This document shows positions 1 through 5,609 of a stretch of DNA of 5,836 nucleotides, piece by piece. The notes below the pieces were generated by a model. The model had not been told where the DNA came from, made no database searches, and saw only the letters and a program-made list of their open reading frames with translations. Made by a program: the position numbers and the translations under genes. Each line of letters opens with the position of its first letter. The first letter of the stretch is position 1. Source of the DNA: Candidatus Rokubacteria bacterium RIFCSPLOWO2_02_FULL_72_37. GTDB taxonomy: Bacteria; Methylomirabilota; Methylomirabilia; Rokubacteriales; CSP1-6. The stretch covers positions 1 to 5,836 of the forward strand of contig MGCE01000142.1 in assembly GCA_001790315.1 (NCBI GenBank). Reading direction: 5' to 3'.

Positions 1-479
1 CGGTGCCGAAGACCCCGCTGCACGAGCGCCTGCGGGCGGCGGGGCGGCTCATCGCCGAGTCGGTGGGCGACCAGTTCGTGTTCACCAATATCGTGCCCGG
101 TGGCATGTCCCGCCTCGAGCTCTACGAGGGCTACCGGACCCTGCTCCGCCGCCTGTACGGCTACCGGGCGTATCGGCGTCGCGCGATGGCGTTCATCCTG
201 AACCGGGGCACCGTGCTGAGCTCCCGGGTCCTGGCGCGGGGCGACGACCTGGCGGTCGTGCTGCGCATCGTGTGGACGTGTATATTACGCACCTCGCCGC
301 GGCGCGCCTGCCTGACGCTGTCGATGTGCCTGGAGACGGCGTTCCGGCGCCCCCGCGCGATCCGCCATGCCTTCACCCTGGCCCTCATGCACAAGCACTT
401 CTACGAGTACGTGCAGGAGACCTCGAGGGCGCTGGACGGGCTGATCCTGGAGCTGCGGAAGGCGGAGCCGGCTCCCTGA
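1..479 (+). CDS. B12-binding radical SAM protein, C-terminal (DUF4070) part; 5' end outside window
   Basis: This is the C-terminal portion of a cobalamin-binding radical SAM enzyme of the type that ends in a DUF4070 domain. Counting from the GTG at base 3, the conserved-looking blocks are TPLHERLRAAGRL (residues 4-16), TNIVPGGMSRLELYEGY (28-44) and the Arg/Tyr-rich stretch LLRRLYGYRAYRRRA (47-61). These resemble the DUF4070 tails I know from this family. The GTG at base 3 is simply the first in-frame start-like codon, not the true start: family members are usually several hundred residues long, and the B12-binding and CxxxCxxC iron-sulfur domains would lie to the left of the window. The frame is intact up to TGA at 477-479. 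The substrate cannot be told from this part; related proteins modify lipids (hopanoid enzymes, for example) or other small molecules. Family call fairly sure, specific function unknown. Confidence 0.82.
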   Translation, partial: VPKTPLHERLRAAGRLIAESVGDQFVFTNIVPGGMSRLELYEGYRTLLRRLYGYRAYRRRAMAFILNRGTVLSSRVLARGDDLAVVLRIVWTCILRTSPRRACLTLSMCLETAFRRPRAIRHAFTLALMHKHFYEYVQETSRALDGLILELRKAEPAP

Positions 480-481
480 GC

Positions 482-541
482 TCTGTTGCACGCGGAGTCG
501 CGGGCGTGAAGTCCGTCAAGAACGATATGCGGATCAAGTGA
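482..541 (+). pseudogene. C-terminal tail of a BON-domain protein
   Basis: In the frame ending at TGA 539-541 the translation reads SVARGVAGVKSVKNDMRIK. The pattern GVxGVKSVKNDMxxK followed directly by a stop is how many BON-domain (OsmY-like, hyperosmotically inducible periplasmic) proteins end. Only about 19 residues match. Upstream in this frame the sequence runs into the coding region of the radical SAM gene in another frame and no longer looks like BON, so the rest of the gene is gone. The family match is from memory over a short stretch, but the lysine/asparagine pattern is distinctive. I read it as the surviving 3' end of a deleted gene. Confidence 0.55.
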
Positions 542-612
542 CGGCAGGGCATGATCCCGTAACGATGGGCGGTCCGGGGAGAGCCGGCGCATCACCCAGG
601 GGGTGAGATTGT

Positions 613-744
613 ATGGCTACGCACTCGAAGACCAATCACGCTGTCCAACGTCTTCGGCGTCTCGCGCGTCGGCGCCGCGAAGCCGAGCTGAAAAAGGGCC
701 GACGCGGTGGGGCCGACAGTCCACCAAATCCTCCGCGTCAGTGA
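613..744 (+). CDS. Possible small basic protein, 43 residues
   Basis: An ATG at 613 opens a 43-codon frame ending in TGA at 742-744. The sequence AGGGGGTGA at 598-606 differs at one base from the ideal Shine-Dalgarno AGGAGGTGA and sits 6 bases before the ATG, which is the main reason for calling it. The protein starts MATHSKTNHAVQRLRRLARR and continues RRREAELKKGRRGG. It is dominated by Arg/Lys, probably forms one amphipathic basic helix, and ends in a Pro-rich tail; it has no signal peptide or membrane segment. Such composition is compatible with nucleic-acid binding, but I do not recognise a family. It could equally be the N-terminal stub of a broken gene or a chance frame. It lies in a decayed region, which lowers confidence. 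Confidence 0.35.
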   Translation: MATHSKTNHAVQRLRRLARRRREAELKKGRRGGADSPPNPPRQ

Positions 745-786
745 ATCGGTCTCCAGGGCGCGTTGCGCTGCCCTGGCCCTGTCTCC

Positions 787-936
787 CTTCCTCTCCGCTG
801 GTGCGCTCGTCAGGGTCCTCTTCGCCGCTTCCACCGAGGATCCGAGGCGGCGGAGCAGATCGGCACGCGCAGCGTGCAGCAGGTGATCGCGGTCGAGATC
901 GCCGGTCGCGGCGAGCGCATCGATGAGCGCGCGCAT
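787..936 (-). pseudogene. Fragment of ECF sigma factor C-terminal region (DUF6596 type)
   Basis: Read on the minus strand from 936, the translation includes LIDALAATGDLDRDHLLHAA followed by RADLLRRLG and, a little later, SAPAERK. Large ECF sigma factors with a DUF6596/TPR-like C-terminal region characteristically carry a block like xALDxLAATGxLDGYHLLHAARADLLRRLGRxxEAAxxYxRAL...AERRFL near the end, and the match here is close over about 35 residues. The sigma-2 and sigma-4 regions that should lie upstream (towards base 1000 and beyond) are absent: that space holds the leader and body of the propeller gene. There is no ribosome binding site before the ATG at 936. After the AERK residues the frame stays open to 592 but no longer resembles the family, so the true end is also lost or scrambled. 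Confidence 0.6.
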
Positions 937-1001
937 GGCCTTCGGTGAAGATGAGAAGGTCTGACGATGGGCGCGCGCCGGGAGACAGGAAGGAGTGATG
1001 G

Positions 1002-2117
1002 ATGAGCGAGGTAAGGGTCCTGGTTGGCACGCGCAAGGGCGCGTTCGTCCTGACGTCGGACGGGAAACGCGAACGCTGGGACGTCGGTGGCCCCTACTTC
1101 GGGGGCTGGGAGATCTACCACGTCAAGGGATCTCCCGCTGACCCGAATCGGCTGTATGCGTCGCAGTCCTCGAGCTGGTTCGGGCAGGTGATCCAGCGCT
1201 CCAACGACGGCGGCAAGACGTGGGAGCCGGTCGGCAACAGGTTCGTGTACGATGGCGTCCCCGGCACGCACCAGTGGTACGACGGCACGCCGCACCCCTG
1301 GGAGTTCGCGCGGGTCTGGCATCTCGAACCGTCGCTGACCGATCCGGACGCCGTCTACGCCGGGGTCGAGGACGCCGCCCTGTTCCGCTCGGCCGACGGC
1401 GGGCAGACGTGGCAGGAGCTCCCCGGACTGCGCCGCCACGGCTCGGCGTCGTCCTGGCAGCCGGGCGCCGGCGGGATGTGCCTGCACACGATCCTTCTGG
1501 ATCCGAGCGATCCCGGGCGCATCTTCATCGCCATCTCGGCGGCCGGCGTGTTCCGGACCGACGACGCCGGCACGACGTGGCGGCCGATCAACCGCGGCCT
1601 CAGGTCCGAGCAGATCCCCGATCCGACGGCCGAGGTCGGCCACTGCGTGCACCGCATCGCCATGCACCGGTCGCGCCCGAACGTCCTCTTCATGCAGAAG
1701 CACTGGGACGTCATGCGCAGCGACGACGCCGGCGAGTCGTGGCGAGAGGTCAGCGGGCACCTGCCGACCGATTTTGGATTCCCGATCGACGTGCACGCGC
1801 ACGAGCCGGACACCATCTACGTCGTCCCGATCAAGAGTGACTCGGAGCACTATCCGCCGGAGGGAAAGCTGCGCGTGTACCGCAGCCGGACCGGCGGACA
1901 CGAGTGGGAGGCGCTCACGAACGGCCTGCCGCAGCGCGACTGCTACGTCAACGTGCTGCGCGACGCGATGGCGGTCGATGCGCTCGATCCGTGCGGCGTG
2001 TACTTCGGCACCACCGGCGGGCAGGTGTACGTGTCGGCCGACGCCGGGGACAGCTGGGCTCCCATCGTCCGAGATCTTCCGTCCGTGGTGTCCGTCGAAG
2101 TCCAGACGCTGCCATGA
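1002..2117 (+). CDS. BNR/Asp-box beta-propeller protein (sialidase-like fold, cytoplasmic)
   Basis: This 371-residue protein has six Asp-box (BNR) motifs of the S/T-x-D-x-G-x-x-W type: SNDGGKTW (67-74), SADGGQTW (130-137), TDDAGTTW (186-193), SDDAGESW (240-247), a weaker SRTGGHEW (295-302) and SADAGDSW (345-352). This predicts a sialidase/VPS10-like beta-propeller. The N-terminus, MSEVRVLVGTRKGAFVL, has no signal peptide, so it should stay in the cytoplasm. I see no clear set of sialidase catalytic residues (the Arg triad and Tyr/Glu pair), so an enzymatic name would be an over-call. His and Cys residues are frequent (for example CLHT 160-163, GHCVHR 213-218), and a metal-binding or redox role is possible but unproven. 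The ATG at 1002 is preceded by AGGAAGGAG at 987-995, 6 bases upstream. The stop overlaps the start of the MoaD-like gene, implying joint function. Confidence 0.88.
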   Translation: MSEVRVLVGTRKGAFVLTSDGKRERWDVGGPYFGGWEIYHVKGSPADPNRLYASQSSSWFGQVIQRSNDGGKTWEPVGNRFVYDGVPGTHQWYDGTPHPWEFARVWHLEPSLTDPDAVYAGVEDAALFRSADGGQTWQELPGLRRHGSASSWQPGAGGMCLHTILLDPSDPGRIFIAISAAGVFRTDDAGTTWRPINRGLRSEQIPDPTAEVGHCVHRIAMHRSRPNVLFMQKHWDVMRSDDAGESWREVSGHLPTDFGFPIDVHAHEPDTIYVVPIKSDSEHYPPEGKLRVYRSRTGGHEWEALTNGLPQRDCYVNVLRDAMAVDALDPCGVYFGTTGGQVYVSADAGDSWAPIVRDLPSVVSVEVQTLP

Positions 2118-2410
2118 TCCGGGTCGTGCTCCCGGCACATCTGCGGACGCTCGCGCACGTCGATGGCGAGGTGAAGCTCGACGTCGAGGGTCAGGCCACG
2201 CAACGCGCGATCCTCGACGCGCTCGAGGCCCGCTATCCGATGCTGCGCGGGACGATCCGCGACCACGTCACGCACCAGCGCCGGGCGTTCGTGCGGGTCT
2301 TCGCCTGCGGGCAGGATCTGTCCCACGAATCGCCGGATGCCCCGCTGCCCGCCGCGGTCGCGATGGGCGCAGAGCCTTTTCTGGTCGTGGGGGCCATGGC
2401 CGGCGGCTAG
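2114..2410 (+). CDS. MoaD/ThiS-family ubiquitin-like sulfur carrier protein
   Basis: A 98-residue protein with the beta-grasp pattern of MoaD/ThiS: an initial strand MIRVVLPAHLRTLA (1-14), a central helix ATQRAILDALEARYPMLR (28-45), strands around RAFVRVFACG (57-66), and an end reading FLVVGAMAGG (89-98). The C-terminal Gly-Gly is the hallmark of sulfur carriers, which are adenylated by an E1-like (MoeB/ThiF) enzyme and then carry a thiocarboxylate. The ATG at 2114 overlaps the TGA of the propeller gene as ATGA. No strong ribosome binding site precedes it, so it probably depends on translational coupling. A longer frame running back to 1904 is shadow sequence inside the propeller gene. No activating enzyme or molybdopterin or thiamine gene is nearby, so its pathway cannot be named. 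It is longer than E. coli MoaD (81 residues) and may be a specialised paralogue. Confidence 0.88.
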   Translation: MIRVVLPAHLRTLAHVDGEVKLDVEGQATQRAILDALEARYPMLRGTIRDHVTHQRRAFVRVFACGQDLSHESPDAPLPAAVAMGAEPFLVVGAMAGG

Positions 2411-2587
2411 CGGGCCGAGAAGCTCGGCGTCTACGTCCTCCGCGGCGCCGTGCCCCAGGTGTCGACCGCCGACATCTTCCGCGGGATCGTGCCATTCCTG
2501 GTCGTGCAGATGATCAACGTCGCGGTCATCATGCTCTTCCCCGAGCTGGTGCTCTGGCTGCCGCGCACGATGGGACTCACGAAGTGA
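2411..2587 (+). pseudogene. 3' remnant of TRAP transporter large permease (DctM-type)
   Basis: Directly after the MoaD-like stop, the same frame encodes about 58 residues ending at TGA 2585-2587. Blocks such as EKLGVYVLRGAVPQVS, TADIFRGIVPFLVVQM and ALWLP-like MLFPELVLWLPRTMG match the last transmembrane segment and tail of DctM permeases (LNLFVLxGVAP...DIFRGVLPF...FPxLxLWLP). DctM normally has over 400 residues and a dozen membrane segments; everything upstream is missing, because that space holds the intact MoaD-like gene. There is no start codon with a ribosome binding site, although a GTG at about 2451 could in principle begin a one-segment membrane peptide. I read it as the leftover end of a deleted TRAP operon. 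Its last 11 bases overlap the CapA gene, which runs in the opposite direction. Confidence 0.72.
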
Positions 2588-3719
2588 GCGGCCTACGCCG
2601 TTCGGGACGTTGCCGGGAGGCCAGGAGGAGGCGTCCATCGGCGGTCATGTCCACCCGCGACCCGAACGCACGAGAGATCGCGGTCACCCGGTCTCGCAGC
2701 CACTCCGCCTCGGCCGGCGGTGCCCGGTTCAGCCGCATCTTCTGGATTCGCATCGGCACCAGCACGAGCTCGACGAGCCGGCCTGTATGCGCGTCCACGG
2801 TCGGGAAGTACATCAGCACCAGGTCGTCCCGATACTCCTCGTGCCCGCTGATCCCTTCGTAGTCGTCGATGAAGTCGCCGCAGCCGTACAGGGCGAGCTT
2901 GCCCCGGTACACCTCGATGGGGCGCGGATGATGCGAGGAGTGGCCGTGGACGATGTCCACGCCGCCGTCGATGAGCCGATGCGCGAAGCGCGCGTGGGCC
3001 CGCGGCACCTCGTAGCCCCAGTTGCTGCCCCAGTGGATCGACGCGACCACGACGTCGCCCGGTCGCTTCACCGGGCGGACGCGCGCGACGATCGCGCTGG
3101 CGGTGCGGTCCGATAGATCCTCCAGCCGGTCCACGCCGGGCCGCTCTTCGGTCGCCGCCCAGTCCGGCGGGATCCCGCTCGTCCCGGAACCGACGGCAAG
3201 CACGATCACACGGTGGCCGCCGGGCCGGTCGACGATCGCGGGACGTTGCGCCTCCGCGAGGTGTCGTCCGGCTCCGGCCGTCTTCAAGCCGGCGGCCGAC
3301 AGCGTCGCGAGCGTCTCCTCCAGCCCCGCATCGCCGTAATCGAGGACGTGGTTGTTGGCGAGAGCGCAGACGTCGATCCGGGCCGCGACGAGGCACGCGA
3401 CGTTCGCGGGATGCATGCGGTAGTTGATGCCCTTGCCCTTCCAGTGCTCGGCGCTGCGGGTGACGCTGACCTCCAGATTCACGATGCGCGCGTCGGGCGC
3501 GGCGCGCTCGAGCTCGGCGACCGCGTCGCCCCAGATGTAGGCCGGGTCCACCGATCGAGGGATCGGCCCGCTCGCTTGCTCCGCGAGCGTGACGTAGTCA
3601 CGCGCGTCCCGGACGTACGACTCGTGGATCTCGGGACCGCTCGGGCACAGCAGGATTTGATCGACGCCCCGCCCGGTCATGACGTCGCCACAGAGGAACA
3701 AGGTGACCGTCCGATCCAC
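2577..3719 (-). CDS. CapA-family (PGA_cap) metallophosphatase-like protein
   Basis: A 380-residue protein of the CapA/PgsA family, whose fold is that of calcineurin-type metallophosphoesterases and whose name comes from poly-gamma-glutamate capsule synthesis. The characteristic motifs occur in order: GDVMTGRG (11-18), NLEVSVT (81-87), LANNHVLDYG (120-129), SIHWGSNWG (227-235), HGHSSHHPRPIEVY (258-271) and YGCGDFIDDY (278-287). The Asp, Asn and His residues in these blocks are the presumed metal ligands. There is no signal peptide or lipobox, so this member looks cytoplasmic, unlike membrane-anchored CapA. The start is GTG at 3719, with GAGGGAAGAG just upstream. The gene follows the histidine kinase by 52 bases and may be co-transcribed. 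Its final residues and stop lie inside or beside the TRAP remnant, so the Arg-rich C-terminal tail may be partly acquired. No capB/capC partner is visible, so a role in capsule synthesis is not supported. Confidence 0.87.
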   Translation of the reverse strand: MDRTVTLFLCGDVMTGRGVDQILLCPSGPEIHESYVRDARDYVTLAEQASGPIPRSVDPAYIWGDAVAELERAAPDARIVNLEVSVTRSAEHWKGKGINYRMHPANVACLVAARIDVCALANNHVLDYGDAGLEETLATLSAAGLKTAGAGRHLAEAQRPAIVDRPGGHRVIVLAVGSGTSGIPPDWAATEERPGVDRLEDLSDRTASAIVARVRPVKRPGDVVVASIHWGSNWGYEVPRAHARFAHRLIDGGVDIVHGHSSHHPRPIEVYRGKLALYGCGDFIDDYEGISGHEEYRDDLVLMYFPTVDAHTGRLVELVLVPMRIQKMRLNRAPPAEAEWLRDRVTAISRAFGSRVDMTADGRLLLASRQRPERRRPLTS

Positions 3720-3771
3720 GGCTCTTCCCTCGGTCGAAGATACCCCAGTCAGGGAGCGGGGGCGCGCGGTC

Positions 3772-5448
3772 TCAGCTCACGACGATTTCGCGGGACTCGG
3801 CCGGCGCCACGGAGGGCAGGCGCAAGGTGACCGCCGTCCCGCGGCCTGGTGCGGTCTCGATCGTGAGGTCCCCGCCGCATTGTCTGGCGATGCGGTATGC
3901 GTTGCTCAGGCCGAGTCCGGCGCGCTGAGGTCCCTTGGTCGTGAAGAACGGCTCCAGCACGCGGTCGCGCACGTCATTGGACATCCCGGGCCCATCGTCG
4001 ACGACAGTGACCTGCACATCGTCGGTGGACCGCCCGGTGGCGATGCGGACCCGACCTCCTTCGGGCAACGCCTCCAGCGCGTTGACGATGAGCGCGACCA
4101 GCGCTTCCGAGAGAGGCGCCGGATGGACGACCGTGAGGAGTCGGTCCGGATCGAGAGCTTGCTCGATCGTCACGCCGCGGCGTCGGGCTTCATCCTGCCA
4201 CCGGAGCCCCACCGTCTGCGTCGCGTCGCGAATGAGGTCGTTGAGATCGATCGCCGTCGCCCTGTGCGCGTCCGGAACGGACGACGCTTCCACCAGCCTC
4301 CGGATGAGATCGGCGGTCTCTCGTGTAGTCTGCGCAATCATGTCCAGCGTGAGCGCGAGGTCGCTGTCCCGCTGGTTTCGGGCGAGCGCCTCGGCGCGCC
4401 AGAGGATCACCGCCAGCCGGTTGTTCAGGTGATGCGCGAGGTTCCTCGTCAGCTCGTCCACGGCAGCGAGCCGCTCACGGCGAACCACCTGCTGGTGGGA
4501 GGCATGCAGGCGCTCGAGCGCCTCTCGAAGCTCCCGGTAGAGTCGCGAGTTCTCGAGCGCGAGCGCGGCCTGGTCCGCGAAGATCGCCAGGAGGCGCCGC
4601 TCCTCCTCGGAGTAGTCCCGTCCAGGTGGCGAGACCACGACGAGCGCGCCGAGCACCTCGCCCCGGGCGATGAGGGGCAGGGCGCTGGTCGACCGGTAGC
4701 CCTCGTCGAGGTAGCGCTCGACCGCCCACGGGGGAAGCGCCAGGTCGGAGGTCACGAGATCCACCGCCCACATCGCCTGTCGCTCGGCTACCGCCCGTCC
4801 GGCGACTCCCGAACCCGGTGGCAGGGTCTGTCCCAGCCACCGGCCAGCGTCAGTCTCGCCGGCCGTCGCGATGCAGACGAGGGCGCCGGTGTCCCGGTGG
4901 AGCTCGTAGAGAACGGCCCTGGTCACCCGGAAGAGATGGAAGAGCGTGAAGACGATGCGGTCGGCGACCTGACCGAAGTCGAGGGTCTCCAGCAGCTTGC
5001 GTCCCATCAGAGCGAGCGCGCGCGCCGCCTGCTCGGCGCGCGCCCGCTCCGCGAGCTGCCCCTTGAGGAGCGCATTGGCTTCGACGACGGCGCCAACCTC
5101 GTCCGCGTCGCGCTTCAGGTGGGCGACGAGGAGCACGACGATCACCAGTGCGATAGCCAGGGCTTTGATGCGGCCGGCCGTCTCGTCGGAAAGCACGAAC
5201 AGCTCTCCCGGAGCCCCCAGGAAGTACACGGCGTGAACGAGCGCGAGCGCCGCGTTGAGCCCGCCCACCCATAGGCCACCCTGGAAGGCGGCATAGGCCA
5301 CGATGACGACGTAGAGTGCCGTGGCATCCGGGATCGCGAGGAGCGTCCGGGAGAGGACCTCGATCAGCCCGATCGTGGCCAGAGTCACGATCGTGGCTGG
5401 CCAGCCCCGCCGAGCGCTGGCGGTGTCGAAAGCGCGCCGATTGGCCAC
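3772..5448 (-). CDS. Membrane-anchored GAF-domain sensor histidine kinase
   Basis: This 558-residue kinase has about four membrane segments near the N-terminus (roughly 17-37, 43-60, 62-80 and 92-111), reminiscent of the DUF4118/KdpD-type membrane unit. A short coiled linker follows, then a GAF domain (about 155-297), a second coiled region (298-330), a dimerisation helix and an ATPase domain. The phospho-acceptor region reads RNLAHHLNNRLAVIL (335-349), with His339 the likely acceptor. The ATPase boxes are N (VNALEA, Asn456), G1 (DDGPGM, 484-489), F (EPFFTTK, 499-505) and G2 (GLGLS, 511-515). It should autophosphorylate in response to a ligand or membrane signal, but the signal is unknown. 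The start is GTG at 5448 with GGGAGGGG four bases upstream. No response regulator lies in the window. A sigma-54-like element lies upstream, and CapA follows 52 bases downstream. Confidence 0.9.
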   Translation of the reverse strand: MANRRAFDTASARRGWPATIVTLATIGLIEVLSRTLLAIPDATALYVVIVAYAAFQGGLWVGGLNAALALVHAVYFLGAPGELFVLSDETAGRIKALAIALVIVVLLVAHLKRDADEVGAVVEANALLKGQLAERARAEQAARALALMGRKLLETLDFGQVADRIVFTLFHLFRVTRAVLYELHRDTGALVCIATAGETDAGRWLGQTLPPGSGVAGRAVAERQAMWAVDLVTSDLALPPWAVERYLDEGYRSTSALPLIARGEVLGALVVVSPPGRDYSEEERRLLAIFADQAALALENSRLYRELREALERLHASHQQVVRRERLAAVDELTRNLAHHLNNRLAVILWRAEALARNQRDSDLALTLDMIAQTTRETADLIRRLVEASSVPDAHRATAIDLNDLIRDATQTVGLRWQDEARRRGVTIEQALDPDRLLTVVHPAPLSEALVALIVNALEALPEGGRVRIATGRSTDDVQVTVVDDGPGMSNDVRDRVLEPFFTTKGPQRAGLGLSNAYRIARQCGGDLTIETAPGRGTAVTLRLPSVAPAESREIVVS

Positions 5449-5511
5449 CGGTCCCCTCCCGTCGTGTCACCAGCCGCGGACTCCGAGTCGCGGGTGTAAC
5501 CACGCCAGCAC

Positions 5512-5529
5512 AAGCAATTGCGGTACCAG
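5512..5529 (-). promoter_or_regulatory. Candidate sigma-54 (-24/-12) promoter for the kinase gene
   Basis: On the minus strand this reads CTGGTACCGCAATTGCTT. Compared with the sigma-54 consensus YTGGCACG-N4-TTGCW it keeps the GG at -24 and the GC at -12 with the required 10-base separation, and it also keeps the TTGC block. The two mismatches are T for C and C for G in the CACG part. Transcription would begin near 5502, giving a leader of about 54 bases before the GTG at 5448, which is plausible. No activator binding site was identified, and an 18-base match can arise by chance. Confidence 0.33.
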
Positions 5530-5609
5530 AGGGATTTTCGTTGGCACGACGCCTTGTTACTGCTGTCGCACGGCTGCTCGGCAATGCCATTGCGTCAACG
5601 AGGACCGTG

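Larger units (their letters stand above)
480..1001. other. Gene-poor spacer with gene remnants
   Basis: These roughly 520 bases separate the radical SAM gene from the propeller gene and contain no full-length gene. Going left to right I see the last codons of a BON-domain protein, about 70 bases with nothing recognisable, a possible small basic protein, about 40 bases with nothing recognisable, a minus-strand fragment of an ECF sigma factor, and about 50 bases of leader ending in the ribosome binding site of the propeller gene. I found no convincing sigma-70 promoter or T-tailed terminator hairpin here by eye. The mixture of orientations and families suggests a decayed region. Confidence 0.6.

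Noticed and set aside
464..475. Perfect palindrome GGAGCCGGCTCC as a terminator
   Set aside because: It has no loop and no following T tract, and it lies inside the last codons of the radical SAM gene.
495..508. Near-repeat GAGTCGCGGG also found at 5485-5494
   Set aside because: Ten shared bases in a 5.8 kb GC-rich window can occur by chance; one copy lies in the BON tail and the other in the kinase leader, with no further similarity around them.
1002..2117. Naming the propeller a sialidase
   Set aside because: Asp-boxes are shared by many propellers, and no sialidase Arg triad or nucleophile Tyr could be recognised. The protein also lacks an export signal.
810..2138. Long open frame on the minus strand (442 codons)
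   Set aside because: It lies antisense to the propeller gene, whose six Asp-box motifs and ribosome binding site are clear. Its translation is Arg/Pro/Val-rich low-information sequence typical of antisense frames in GC-rich DNA.
2408..2587. Readthrough of the MoaD-like TAG producing a MoaD-TRAP fusion
   Set aside because: The frames happen to agree, but the exposed Gly-Gly just before the stop is needed by this family, and the TRAP part is only a tail. In-frame placement has a one-in-three chance.
1774..2862. Plus-strand open frame crossing the propeller, MoaD and TRAP remnant
   Set aside because: It is out of frame with three recognisable sequences and consists of Arg/Ser/Thr-rich shadow translation.
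3679..5274. Long open frame on the plus strand (531 codons)
   Set aside because: It is antisense to the histidine kinase, which has all expected catalytic boxes. The plus-strand translation has no recognisable domain.
5479..5489. Short inverted repeat GACTC-C-GAGTC in the kinase leader as an operator
   Set aside because: Five base pairs around one base is within chance for GC-rich DNA, and the flanks pair only with a bulge.
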